Positions 33,661 through 43,339 of a DNA stretch of 64,000 nt are shown piece by piece. The position numbers were made by a program, and so were the translations under genes. Position 1 is the first letter of the stretch. The number at the start of each line of letters is the position of its first letter. Under the pieces are notes generated by a model, which saw only the letters and a list, made by a program, of their open reading frames with translations, made no database searches and was not told where the DNA came from. The DNA comes from Crocodylus rhombifer (lineage: Eukaryota > Chordata > Crocodylia > Crocodylidae): positions 507,041 through 571,040 of the forward strand of contig JAVSML010025534.1 of NCBI GenBank assembly GCA_038503035.1. Reading direction: 5' to 3'.

Positions 33661-34190
33661 GCAGAAAACTGCTCCTACTTCCTGCTGCCCTGCTGTTGAC
33701 CCCTGCCACCACCAGGGGGATCTTGAGGCCCTGCCTGCAGCAATCTTGAAAATCCAGCCCTGTTCCCTGCTCCCTGGCCAGCCACTTCCCTGACCAGGAG
33801 CAGCGTGCACAGCTCAGGGGCAGCATGTGGCAGCAGTTTCATCACTGCCTCTGCCTCCCTGTGCCATAGATGATCCAGCACCTGCCACTGGCAGCGATAC
33901 CCAGCACCTTAAGCTCCTGCTGGCCACCGCACTAGCCCTTTTGGCTTGCTGTGCTGACCTCCAGCTGTCCCATGTCCTTCTGGGCCCTACCAGTTCCCTC
34001 GTATGCAGTGATTGTCTGCCTAGCGACACAATGCCATCCCAGGGCTGCTGCCACTTGTGGAGTTGCCACCTGGACCCCATTCTTCTGGCCAGACCCTGGC
34101 AAGGACACTGCTGGCGGGCTGCTGGACACCACCACCAGGGCTTCCCTCCTGGGCCTCCAGTCTCATGGCCTCTGGGCTCACCAGGCCAGC

Positions 34191-35158
34191 CATGACTGGT
34201 GGCTCCATGTCATCTAGAAAACCTGGGATGATAAGAACTGCCTGCAGGTATTCAGGATGACCCAGGCCACCTTCTGGGACTTCCTTGAGCAGCCCTTGCC
34301 CACACCTGGAGTGGCAGGACACCCCAGTGCAGCAGCTCCTCCCCACAGACACCAGGCTGGCTCTCACCCTGCTGAAGCTGGCCATACCTGCTGGCCTTCG
34401 CTATGTGAGCCATCTCTTTGGCTTGGGCAAGGCCCCTGCTGGGGAGGCTATCCTGGAGGTGTGCATGCTTTGGGTGCATGACCCCCTGGTGGTGATGGCA
34501 GGATTCCACGCCCAGAGAGTCCTCCAGTGGATCGGGGCTCTGGATGGGACCCATATCCTTGTCACCTGTCTGCTCCATGGTGACCTCCCCTACTACAGCA
34601 AGGATATCTACTACAGCAAGGGGCTTTCACTCTGTTGTAGTCCAGGCCATCATCAACCACTGTGGCACCTTCAACAATGTGAGTGCTGGCCAAATGGGCA
34701 GTGCCCACAACTTCCATGTGTTTTGGAACTGTGCCCTGCCAGCCCTAGTGCAGAGCAGGTACTTCATGCTGGGCATGCCAAATCTTCACCTGGGCACCAC
34801 GGTGATCTCACCCCTCCGCATCAGGGAACCCACATACTGACTCCTGCCCTGGCTCATGCAGACCTACACTGGCCAGCTGGACCACTGCTAGGCCCAGTTT
34901 AATCAGTGGCTGGGCCAGACCCATGCCCTGGTGGAGTGCACCTTTGGCCACCTTGAGGGATGCTGGCGCACCTTCACTGCCCACCTTGAGTTTGCCAAGG
35001 AAAACATCCCCTGGGTCATCATCATCATCTTATGTGTGCTGCATGAGATCTGTGAGGCCTGGGGAGAGCTATTCCATGAGGCCTGGGTGGAGAAAGCCTG
35101 GCAGTGGGAGTACCAGCTGCAAAGACAGCAACAGTGGTGGCCCTGTTCCCCCTTCTGA
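34191..35158 (+). pseudogene. Harbinger transposase (HARBI1-like DDE) pseudogene
   Basis: A DDE nuclease that cuts and joins the element ends, acting in the nucleus together with the Myb-like partner. In order: HDWWLHVI, a stop at 34,215, WDDKN and FRMTQATFWDFLEQ (N-terminal helical part), TDTRLALTLLKLAIPAG, YVSHLFGLGK, then IGALDGTHI with the first catalytic Asp (34,543-34,545). The second catalytic site reads GSAHN (Asn codon 34,709-34,711) where the family has Asp. VECTFGHLEGCWR holds the Glu (34,934-34,936), and CVLHEICEAWGELFHEAW closes the domain, with the final stop at 35,156. Frame changes occur near 34,300 and near 34,610. An 18-base in-frame duplication (TACTACAGCAAG repeated, about 34,589-34,620) lies beside the second. 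Further stops are at 34,838 and about 34,889. Coding probably began further left (about 33,830), where no frame is readable. Confidence 0.85.
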
Positions 35159-35334
35159 GGACCTGGGTGAGCCACACATCTTCCAGTGGGGGCCACTGTG
35201 TGCAAGAGACACTAGTGGACCTCCTCCTCCTCCTATATGCCACTGTAGCCCATCTGGACAGCTGCCCATAGACCCACAATTCCCTTGTCCACCCCCATCA
35301 CCACATTCTCTGCAAACATGTCTTAGAACATCAC

Positions 35335-35340
35335 TTTATT
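35335..35340 (-). terminator. Possible polyadenylation signal, minus strand
   Basis: AATAAA on the minus strand, 1.1 kb downstream of the Myb-like frame. It is the first such hexamer I found after that frame, so it may end the minus transcript. If so, the transcript would run under the third ORF in antisense. Confidence 0.35.
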
Positions 35341-35579
35341 CCCCTCACAGCAAACAGACCATGCGTTCCCCCTCCCTTCCCAACAAACAGACTCTTCCCT
35401 CCCCATTCCTCCCTATGCACTGCCTTGCCTCAGACTGGGGGTTGGGCATGCATGGATGCCCGGAGACCATGGTAAGTTAGGCAGACCCATCCTTGCTCCC
35501 CTGGGGCCAGTGGGCTGCTGGGTGCTGTCTGTGGGCAACCTGTCTCCCGTGCCCCATTCCGAGGCTAGGATAGGCCAGG

Positions 35580-36071
35580 ATGCTGGCAGCACCTGCTGCT
35601 GTGGCTCCAGGCCCTACTGCCCACACTTCTCCTGCAGGACAGCCACTATCCTGTGCTGCTGCCAAGCCTGTGCTACCCAGAATTCTGGACTGGGATGAAT
35701 TGCTGCCTTCACTGCTTACAGAGGCCTCCTCAGGGAGGCACCCCAGGGTCAGCCCCCACACCCTCTGCTGGCGCTGTGCCCTGAGCATGCCCTTGCTACA
35801 CATGTCCCGCATGCTGCATGAGGAGCTGTTTGTGTGGACTGAGGGGTGTCTGATCCACTATGCCTTGCTGCTGCTGATCACCATGGTGCCCAGGGTGAAC
35901 CTACATACCTGGCATGGGACCCTGAGCATTGATGGTGCAGGGGGAAAGCCCAGGCTGCCCTACAACCTCCAATGCCACCTGGGGGACTACCTGTGGCTGT
36001 GCTACATGTCCCTGCCTGCTGCAGATGAGGATGACATTGCTGCTGACATCAGTGCATTCCTTAGCATATGA
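35580..36071 (+). CDS. Third Harbinger ORF, possible BEN-domain protein
   Basis: A 163-codon open frame lying between the transposase and Myb frames of the same transposon. The N-terminal half (about residues 1-65) is Ala/Pro/Leu-rich and featureless. From about residue 75 the text is protein-like: HEELFVWTEGCLIHYALLLL, then TMVPRVNLHTW, a Gly-rich turn (IDGAGGKPRLP), NLQCHLGDYL, LCYMSLPAADE and DDIAADISAFLS. The spacing (amphipathic LL.L..VP...L helix, G..., K..L....L..L..YL, acidic linker, final I...I helix) resembles a BEN domain, a DNA- or protein-binding fold. This is inference by eye. The stop is followed 41 bases later by AATAAA. No stop interrupts it, in contrast to the neighbouring transposase. 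It could be a late exon of the transposase transcript, a separate gene, or chance. It may also be truncated at its start, since the chosen ATG is only the first in frame. Confidence 0.45.
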   Translation: MLAAPAAVAPGPTAHTSPAGQPLSCAAAKPVLPRILDWDELLPSLLTEASSGRHPRVSPHTLCWRCALSMPLLHMSRMLHEELFVWTEGCLIHYALLLLITMVPRVNLHTWHGTLSIDGAGGKPRLPYNLQCHLGDYLWLCYMSLPAADEDDIAADISAFLSI

Positions 36072-36111
36072 AAGACCTGTGCCTGCCTAGTTGTAGGGAC
36101 ACTGGCTGCTC

Positions 36112-36117
36112 AATAAA
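36112..36117 (+). terminator. Polyadenylation signal, plus strand
   Basis: AATAAA 41 bases after the stop of the third Harbinger ORF (CTCAATAAAGTTTT). Its position supports a + strand transcript ending here, and I found no earlier AATAAA after the transposase stop. Confidence 0.5.
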
Positions 36118-36450
36118 GTTTTACACTCTCTCCTGTCTCCCTGGGTGCTGTGATGGGGAGTCCCAGGGGCCAGGAAAGCATGGCTGGCCCAGGTAGGGAG
36201 TGGGGGCTGGAGCTGGGGGCAGGGGCCAGGGCAGGGAGGGCCCTCCCCGCCAGTGCAGGGCTTACCACATGAGTGGGGTTGGTGTGCCTGGTAGCTCCAG
36301 TGGGTCCCAGCTGGTGGCGATGGTGTGCAGCTCCAGGCTGTGTCCTTAGATGGTGAGTCATGGCATATGGCTGCCTGGGCAGGAGCCCTCCCCGAGGAGT
36401 AGCTGGTGCTGCTGGTGGCCAGTGGTGATGTGGCTGGCTATGCTTCGTGG

Positions 36451-37236
36451 CTAGGGATGAGGCTGTGGAACTGCCTGGGCAGGTACTGGCCCAGGCTTTC
36501 TAAGCTGCTGGTGGAGGCTGGGAGTGGGTAGCTCAGCAGAATGGGCTGCTGGCACCCTAAGGGGCCCTCTCCCAGTGACACATTGCTGCAGGTGCCAGGC
36601 CAGAGCAGGGGCTTGGGCAGGCCACCTGTCCTTCAGTACACAGCATGGCTCTGGCCTGGGTCTCGGGCTCTTTGTCTGCTGCTGCAGAAAGGGCGCGGAC
36701 TTGTGGGCACTCCCTGATTGCTGATCGTGGTCAGTGATGGTGACCCATTGTGCCCAAAAGGCCTTGATCTTTACGTGGTCCTGCCACACTGACCAGCCAT
36801 GCCTGCACTCCCACATCTGGCCTGTCGACCACTCATACACCTGGGTGTTGGAGTACTCACCCTGCGTGAACTACTGCTGCACCTTCACCTCGCCCTGCAG
36901 TACCATGAGGTTGATAATCTCCTCCTGTGGCCAGTTGGGGCCCCGGGCAGTGGGGTATGATGTGGGCCATGATAAGACCTTTGGGGCTCCTGCACCAACT
37001 TTCTGGGCCTCTGTGAGTCTGTCCCTCTGCTGCCAGGCCTGGACAGCTGCCTGTAGCACCCAGCACAGAGGCATGGCAAGGCAATTCCTTGCAGCATCTG
37101 CAGGCTCTGGGCAGGGTGCTGGGGGTTGCCTGTGGGCAGCAGCCTGCAGGCCTGGATGGTGCAGGCCTGGCAGCCATGTGGTTCTGTGGTTCCAGGCAGC
37201 AGTGTCTGCATGCATTAGGATGGCACAGCTGCACAA
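36451..37236 (-). pseudogene. Harbinger Myb/SANT-like DNA-binding protein, one internal stop
   Basis: The partner protein of Harbinger transposases: it binds element DNA and brings the transposase into the nucleus. One continuous frame of 262 codons is broken only by TAG at 36,868-36,870 (a CAG Gln codon one change away). Around it the trihelix-type domain is readable: GPNWPQEEIINLMVLQGEVK, (stop), EYSNTQVYEWSTGQMWECR, WSVWQDHVKIKAFWAQW, ITDHDQQSGS, KSAPF. The first and third Trp and the KIKAF helix correspond to the Myb-like core; the DHxQQSG-KSAPF tail is common in these proteins. Codons before about 36,930 in protein order (37,236-36,930) show no domain and may be 5' UTR. It converges with the transposase frame. 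Confidence 0.75.
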
Positions 37237-37426
37237 TGGTCCTGTGCAGTGGCCTGGTGTGGCCTCAGGCGTCCTGCATGTGCCCCAGGGCTCACTGTGC
37301 CTGGAGGTTTTTAAGAGCCTGGGGCTGGGCTGGCATAGAAAAGCCAGCCCCAGCTGTAGGGAAGAGAAGCTCCCAGCCCCAGAGCCCTTGGGTTATCCTA
37401 AAGCTGTCCCCATAGTGGCAGGGCTG

Positions 37427-37450
37427 ACCAGGAGCAAATTTGCTCCTGGT
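37427..37450. repeat. Perfect 24-bp palindrome, right subterminal
   Basis: The half-site ACCAGGAGCAAA is followed directly by its exact complement, so 24 bases are perfectly self-complementary with no loop. It lies about 190 bases inside the right tip and shares GGAGCA with the left palindrome at 33,638. It is a candidate dimeric binding site for the transposon proteins. Confidence 0.85.
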
Positions 37451-37644
37451 TGGCATTTACACATGCATTACTGTGCAGTAATTACTCATGAGTAAATTTA
37501 CTACTTGCATTCACAGGTAGCAAATTTACTCACGAGTAGCAATTTTTACTAAGCAGTAAGCATGTGCGTGTGTAGATGCAAGTGCTTACTGCACGGTAAA
37601 CTACATTACTGCGTGGTAAAGTATCTTGTGTATACGTACCCATT

Positions 37645-38595
37645 TTTGAAGGGCGTGAGTGCCCACCCAGCATTAACTTAGGCCAACACTGTGTATCTTA
37701 CTTTGGCTACGAGTTTCATTTCATCCTGAGTTCAACAGGACCACCTCCCTAGGATCTCAGAAATACAGGTCACATATTTTCAGGCTTGAATTTACACTTC
37801 ATTGCCAATAGTTACACATACAAATTTGAAAAGTTGACCTAATTTTGTCTCTCTGTTAAACGTGGGAGGAATTTTGTGGGTTTGTTTCTTCTTTGGTTCT
37901 TTCCAAAACTTAGTCAATAGTCTAGAAGAGATCTGTAGGACATTATAATTTTGCCTGAGGATACCCTCATATCTCTAACCGTGGTTCCTTTTTGGTTCGT
38001 TATAGGATTTCTTCATGGTTTTTGGGATTCCTGTGTTAAAGTCTCAGCAAAGCTGCACTTTTATTTTGGCACCAAATTCTTCAGTAGCGTAAATATTAAT
38101 GCTTTTGAAGAAAATTCACCACCTTTAGTTCAGTACAGAAGTGCTTTGTCCCATTGGATTTCATTACCTTATCTCTGCCACTATTGATTTTGCATTTGCT
38201 GTAACTTTGTTTGAGTGCTAATATTTCATCCGGTGCTTTCTTTGCCGCAAAAGTGGGCTAAGAAACTAAACTTTTATAGACCTTCCATCTTTCCTCAAGG
38301 AAAGTTCTAATTGGGTCATCATTCTCATCAGTGCAGTCCTAGTGACTATGCTTGTTCAGTATTAGTTTTGTGTGGTACAGTATATCATGCTGGGCTTTCC
38401 AGCAAACTCACACCATCATCCATAGATGCCAGGAGTTCAGTGATCAGCTTCCTAGTAATGAGGTTATAAAACTTTTGGAACATTAGGGTTTTAAATGACT
38501 AGAGAACATTTCCTGAGTAGGCCTGAGTGACTTTTGCAAGGTCTTAAGCATTCTGAGCTCCCAGAGTTACAAGAACTAGGAACTTTGCGGTAGGC
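37645..38595. other. Unique-looking non-coding DNA
   Basis: Nothing supported. AT-rich sequence with short frames only. Confidence 0.5.
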
Positions 38596-38599
38596 ACTG

Positions 38600-38894
38600 A
38601 GGCTCGGTACAGACATTCAAAAAGCCTGAGATAGAATTGCTCTAGGTTACATGGTTTTCTGTAAGTGGCATAGTTTAGATCGGTACCAAACAGAACGGAC
38701 ATTTGCCCTCTGGGAGGAGGCAGTGGGGTGTAGGGAGCTTCAACTGGGTTCTGCCATTTTTAAATCTGTCTACACGTGCCAAACTTCTGTTCTGTTAGGG
38801 TATACACCCGTTTTGTGTGCCGAACTTCTGTTACAGGTATAGACTGGTTTCTGATCACTTATCCTGGCAAAAGCGTAATGCCTATACCTGTCCT
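38600..38894. mobile_element. Possible Harbinger-like MITE
   Basis: Left end AGGCTCGGTACAGACATT and right end (inverted) AGGACAGGTATAGGCATT match at 14 of 18. No target duplication is clear. Inside, a unit beginning GTGCC(A/G)AACTTCTGTT occurs twice (38,776 and 38,817) in direct orientation. It is non-coding. Confidence 0.4.
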
Positions 38895-39224
38895 AAGTGA
38901 GTAGTTTTCTAGGATTTGGTTCTAAATGCTTTAAATTTTAGACCCTTTCTGTGCCTGATTTAAAAGTACCGGCATTGGTGGCTCACGGACCTTGTATTCC
39001 AGGGGTGCCTTTTTCATACCAAAATCCCCTTCCCTTGTATCCAGGATCTATGCAAAACCTTCCTTTCATTTAGCTAGAGGTCATGCGAACCTCTAATTTA
39101 AAAAAAACCCTGATCTACAGGAAGCCAAATATTAGCACAGTACATGGAAACATGTCCAATATTTTCATAAGGGAATATTTTTTTCTGAGACCAAAGATAT
39201 ATGAGCTGACACAGAGAGAGAGAG

Positions 39225-39330
39225 GATTAGATAGTATGTGTTCATCCAATGCCTAGTGCAATTGGGCCTTGATCCTGATTGGGGTCTCTGGGTGCTACTG
39301 TACTACCAGCAAAAAATAACAACAATAATA
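39225..39330 (+). repeat. Old amniote SINE/LINE tail
   Basis: CCAATGCCTAGTGCAATTGG, GCCTTGATCCTGATTGGGGT and CTCTGGGTGCTACTGTACTA are followed by an AATAAC-rich tail. I recognise this order ('cctagcacaatggggcc...gatcctgattggggcctctgggcgctac') as the conserved 3' part of a widespread sauropsid interspersed repeat. The class is uncertain (MIR-like or L2/CR1-like 3' end). Confidence 0.5.
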
Positions 39331-40004
39331 CCATCTTTAATAAGAAAATCAGAAGGGTAGGATAATCTGACAATATTAGAGTGTCTAAGACACTTTGGAA
39401 ATGGTATGATTAATAGAAGGTTCACTATCTCAGTTGGTTATGCTGATCACTCTATACAGATGACAGTTGCCTCATTTGAATTCAAGAAACAGATTCCTGA
39501 GATACATAATCTGAAATTTATATAAATGTTCATTTATAATTAGACTGCCATTGCTCCATTTAGAGGAAATCAAAGGAATACTAATCTGTCAGTTAAAAAA
39601 TAACGTGATTGCAGAAAAAAGGTTTTTTTTTTTTACTAGCCATCCCTCTCTTCTAGGGGAAATTCAGGGCCCAGCTCAGACATCCTGTCTTGGCCACCCA
39701 AATGAAGAAAGAAAGACTTTGCCATCTTGCTAGCAGGACTTCCTGAATGGCATCCAGGTGGGCACTGAGTTGAGGTACCACCAAAGAGTTCCTTTACTCA
39801 TGGGTGGTTTTCAGCATTGTCCTTTGGTAGTGATGGAAGGTTTTGCTGTTGTTTTCTTTTTACACTTCTTTTGAATATATTGTGCTTGTTGGGGGAAAAG
39901 GATGCTGTATATGGGTTCTGGGAACAGCCCTGGACCCTCTGTAGGAAAGTGGGGTTTGGGCTTGCTTCCCAGGCCCCCTAGAGATTTTTGTTTCTCTGTG
40001 CTGA

Positions 40005-40400
40005 ACTCTTTCTAGTCTGTACACTTGGTCCTTGAAGTGTGGGACTCAAAACTGGACACAGTACTCCAGGTGAGGCCTCACTCGTGCTGAACAGAACAAG
40101 AGACTCACTCCCCTTGATCTGCAAGTGACACTTCTTTTAATACAACACAAATACTTTGGGCTTTCTGTTTTTGTAGCAACAGTGTATGCTGGCTCATATT
40201 CATCTAAGGGTCTGCTATAATCCTCAGATCCTTCCCTGCAGTATGGCAGCCTACCCAATCATTCCCCAGTCTTTATTTATGCATGCAGTAATGCCATCCC
40301 AAGTGCAAGAGTTCGTACTTTTCCTTTTTGAAGTTCATCTGACAGATTGCAGATCATTTGTCCAGTAGATTTAGGTTATTCTGGACCTTAGCCCTACTGT
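40005..40400 (-). mobile_element. CR1 LINE fragment, reverse, diverged
   Basis: On the minus strand: ELQKGKVRTLALGMALL-like text in broken form, ITVATKTESPKYLC-like residues, CRSRGVSLLFCSARVRPHLE and YCVQF. This is the region between the RT palm and the thumb of CR1 ORF2 (compare SREVILLLYSALVK...CVQFWAP in the copy at 4,655). The 3' tail is missing, and the 3' boundary near 40,005 is approximate. Confidence 0.7.
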
Positions 40401-43245
40401 CACTGAGTTTGGGCTCCAGGGGTGGATGGAGCGTCCCTTGGCAACCATGCAAGCCTTGCTTTTTGCTGGAGCTCTAGGCCTTCCCCTTCTCACTTACTTG
40501 CCATGCCTTGATATATTATTTGATCAAAAATGAGGCTGCCTAAAGGTCCTACAGTGAGCCCCTGTGCTTCTAGCCAGCAACAGGTCTCTCTCAGACTCTG
40601 CTGATCTCCTGTCAGACTAAGTGGCTCTTCCTGACCTGCCTGTGCCACCCCAGGGCACCTGGAGCTTTTGGGGCTGTTAAGTGGTTCCATCTACCCCTTA
40701 AATCACACTCATGCCTTGCAGGTGTTACTGTGCAATCATTCTCTTGTTGGGGCCTCAGCCTTCTCAGCCTCTGCCCTTTTTCCTATGCTGGGGCCTCTAG
40801 CTCCAGTCCACCGTGCCGGACCAAACTTTGGGTTTCTGCCCCTGCCTCTCTTACTTGGAGCCTGAGTCCCCTGGCTCTGATGTCAGCCCCGCTTGGGCCC
40901 CTTAGCCATGCCCTTGCCCCTTCCCTGCTCTGGGAAATTGAGCCCGCTCTAGCTCAGACTGTCTGGCCCTGTCTCCACTCTGCTCTGGGTGCTGAACCCT
41001 CTAGTCCCAAACTCTGCCCTGCTCTGGGCTATATAATAAAAACCACTCATACCAATAATGACTTAATGGAATATACTACATGCATTTTGTCATAAACTTC
41101 ATCAGATTTATAAGGGACAAGACAGCATTCAAAGTGAATAAAATGTTTTTGCATTTGTAGTTTCTATGTAATATACAGCTACTAAGTATTAATCATTAAT
41201 CATTATTATCATATTGAACTAAATAGAGATTTAGACAAGGTAGGCTATGCTTGTGAGAGTCTTAATGAGTTACATATTATATAATTTATGACCTACCTAG
41301 ATACACTCCTTTTTGGTACCTTTTTTTCAGCCCTCCCTCCTACCCCGCCAAAAAACAAACCACAAACAAACAAACAACAGCAAACAAAGAAAATGGGGAC
41401 GTGGTCTCTGCAGTATCTTAATTACTTTCTGTTGGTTTATACCAAGGGGATGGTCTCATTGACTTCATATTAATACAGCTTTTATTTACTATTTTTCATA
41501 CTTGTTTTCCTAATTTTCTGGATTTTGAATTTCTCAAGACAGTTTGCAACCAGGGATTATTCCAACCAGAGAACAAAAATGTTCTATTTTAATGCTAAAT
41601 GCTAAGCATATTTTCAAGCCTTAAAGGACCAACTCTTTAAACTTTTGAGCACTTTCTTGAAGGTCCTGAACATCTACATTTCCCAGTTTTCAACTGTTGG
41701 GAGCTAAGAATGCTTTGCATATTTTTAGGAGATGCTGGGAAGATTATTGGTCTAACTGAGGGCTGATTAACAGAATACTTCAAGGACTTAATGGCTTGTA
41801 GGTTGGGTTTTATGTGTTCACAAACTCCAGAAACCAAAGGCCAGGAACTGAGTAAGTAGGGTCAGGAAATTAGGGGTTTCACAGAGGCTTCTGCAGGCAG
41901 CGTTGCCTAGCCTGGATTCGCTCCTACAGCTGGAGCTAAATGAAGCTACTTTCCCAGAACCGATCAGGAAGCTTAGACAGGTCATTATTAGCTGGGTTAG
42001 GGCTGCCAATCAATGCCCCAGGCAGATGTGGCCCACTCAGAAATTAGCACAGACTGGGCTGCCTCTTCAGGGGCCCCTGACACCTTGTGTGCATGTTAGC
42101 ACCTTATCAAAGCCAATTATATTGCTATTCAAAAGCAATTAATAAATCAAGCAGCTGCTTTGTCTGGCAGCTACTTTAACCCCTTTAACCCAAGTCTTTT
42201 ATGTAGAGTAAGCAGAGTGTGTTGTATGCTACAAAGTTTTGCTTGGGAAAACATTGAGTGTCTTTATGTCTCTTTGGCAGCAAAGCTACTTCACCTCTGC
42301 TGAGCAGAGGAAAGTTTTTGTTACAACCCCACAGCTAGCTAAGGGCACATCAGTTTTTGTGGTGATGATTCTGTGGCAATTTAATCATTGGGTAGCACCT
42401 GAAATGGACTTGCAGGATTGACTAAACACCTTGGTTATTGCCTAATTTCCTGATGCCAAATAAGTCTGTCATGTGTGCCTAAAGCTGTATTGTTCTTAAA
42501 GTGTATAGGAAGGCCAATTTGCTAACTTTCACCATGAAGTTGGAGTTAGCTTCTGGTTCCAGCTACAAATGGCATATGTAGCAGAGCCTGAACAGATTGA
42601 GTGTGAGTCTTGGAAGATGCAACTTTCTCATGGTATCATGGTGCCTCTGTGCAACTCACTTACATGTTTGTCAGGAGAAGCAAACCATGGATCATCTCTC
42701 GAGAGTCCCTGTAGCCCCACAATGTACCCCACAAGATCTGGCAACACCAACACCAGAAGCAGTGGCCTATGCAGAATATTGGGAACAGACCATATAGAAA
42801 GGTTGGATTGGAGACATGACTTAGAAGATCATGAAGTTACTATGATATTTCCTATTTAACTAAAGGGAAAACCTCTTAATAGTTTGGTGCGTACTAAGAA
42901 ATACTCACTTTTTGAATGGCAACAACTGTATTTCCTTATTGTCTCAGAGAAGCATCTGAGCTTTATGCTATGCTAAAATAACTTGCTTTATAGATCTTAT
43001 TTCTTCCTTTGAAATACATTTTATTCTTAGGTATGCTTTGGATGGCTTTTAGGGATGGCAAAGAAAAATGTAACATACATTTTTTCTCTTTCACACACTG
43101 ATAGACTGGTATGTGGTGGTATAATTTGCCTGCTAAGCTCATACATAGCATTTAGGTTACATTTCTTCTATGGAATTTAACCATAAGAAAGATAGTGTCT
43201 TGGGCTGCCTTTGAAATACAATGACAAGGCAGGTCTTGAATTAAT
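40401..43245. other. Unique-looking non-coding DNA
   Basis: No gene or clear repeat. GC content rises at 40,400-41,030, where short frames appear by chance on both strands. An A/C-rich run (AAACAAACCACAAAC-type, 41,350-41,390) is low-complexity. Confidence 0.45.
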
Positions 43246-43246
43246 G

Positions 43247-43300
43247 GATATATCTATCTATCTATCCATCTATCTGTCTATCTATCGATCTATTGATACT
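43247..43300. repeat. (TATC)n tetranucleotide microsatellite, imperfect
   Basis: About a dozen TATC/TCTA units with single-base changes (CATC, TGTC, GATC) ending at TATTGAT. It lies about 40 bases from the 3' end of the reverse CR1. Confidence 0.85.
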
Positions 43301-43339
43301 TTTAGTGTGTACTTTTGCTATATGGTATGCACACATACC

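Larger units (their letters stand above)
33538..37641. mobile_element. PIF/Harbinger DNA transposon, 4.1 kb, near complete
   Basis: Both tips are present: left GGGTGCATCTACACATG and right (inverted) GGGTACGTATACACAAG match at 13 of 17. ATT flanks both ends (33,535-33,537 and 37,642-37,644), the 3-bp duplication size of this superfamily. Inside are the two proteins that Harbinger elements need, a DDE transposase (+) and a Myb/SANT-like DNA-binding protein (-), plus a third ORF (+). The tips share subterminal motifs: TTACTTGTGAGTAA (33,574-33,587) and TTACTCATGAGTAA (37,482-37,495). The interior is GC-rich compared with the flanks. Stops and frameshifts show that it is inactive, but its layout is intact. 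Confidence 0.85.

Noticed and set aside
34285..34902. 205-codon frame as an intact gene
   Set aside because: Only its first two-thirds carry transposase text; after about 34,620 the transposase continues in another frame, so the remaining codons are out of frame.
36734..37495. 253-codon frame on the plus strand inside the Harbinger
   Set aside because: It is the antisense of the Myb-like frame, which has recognisable residues; the plus reading has none.
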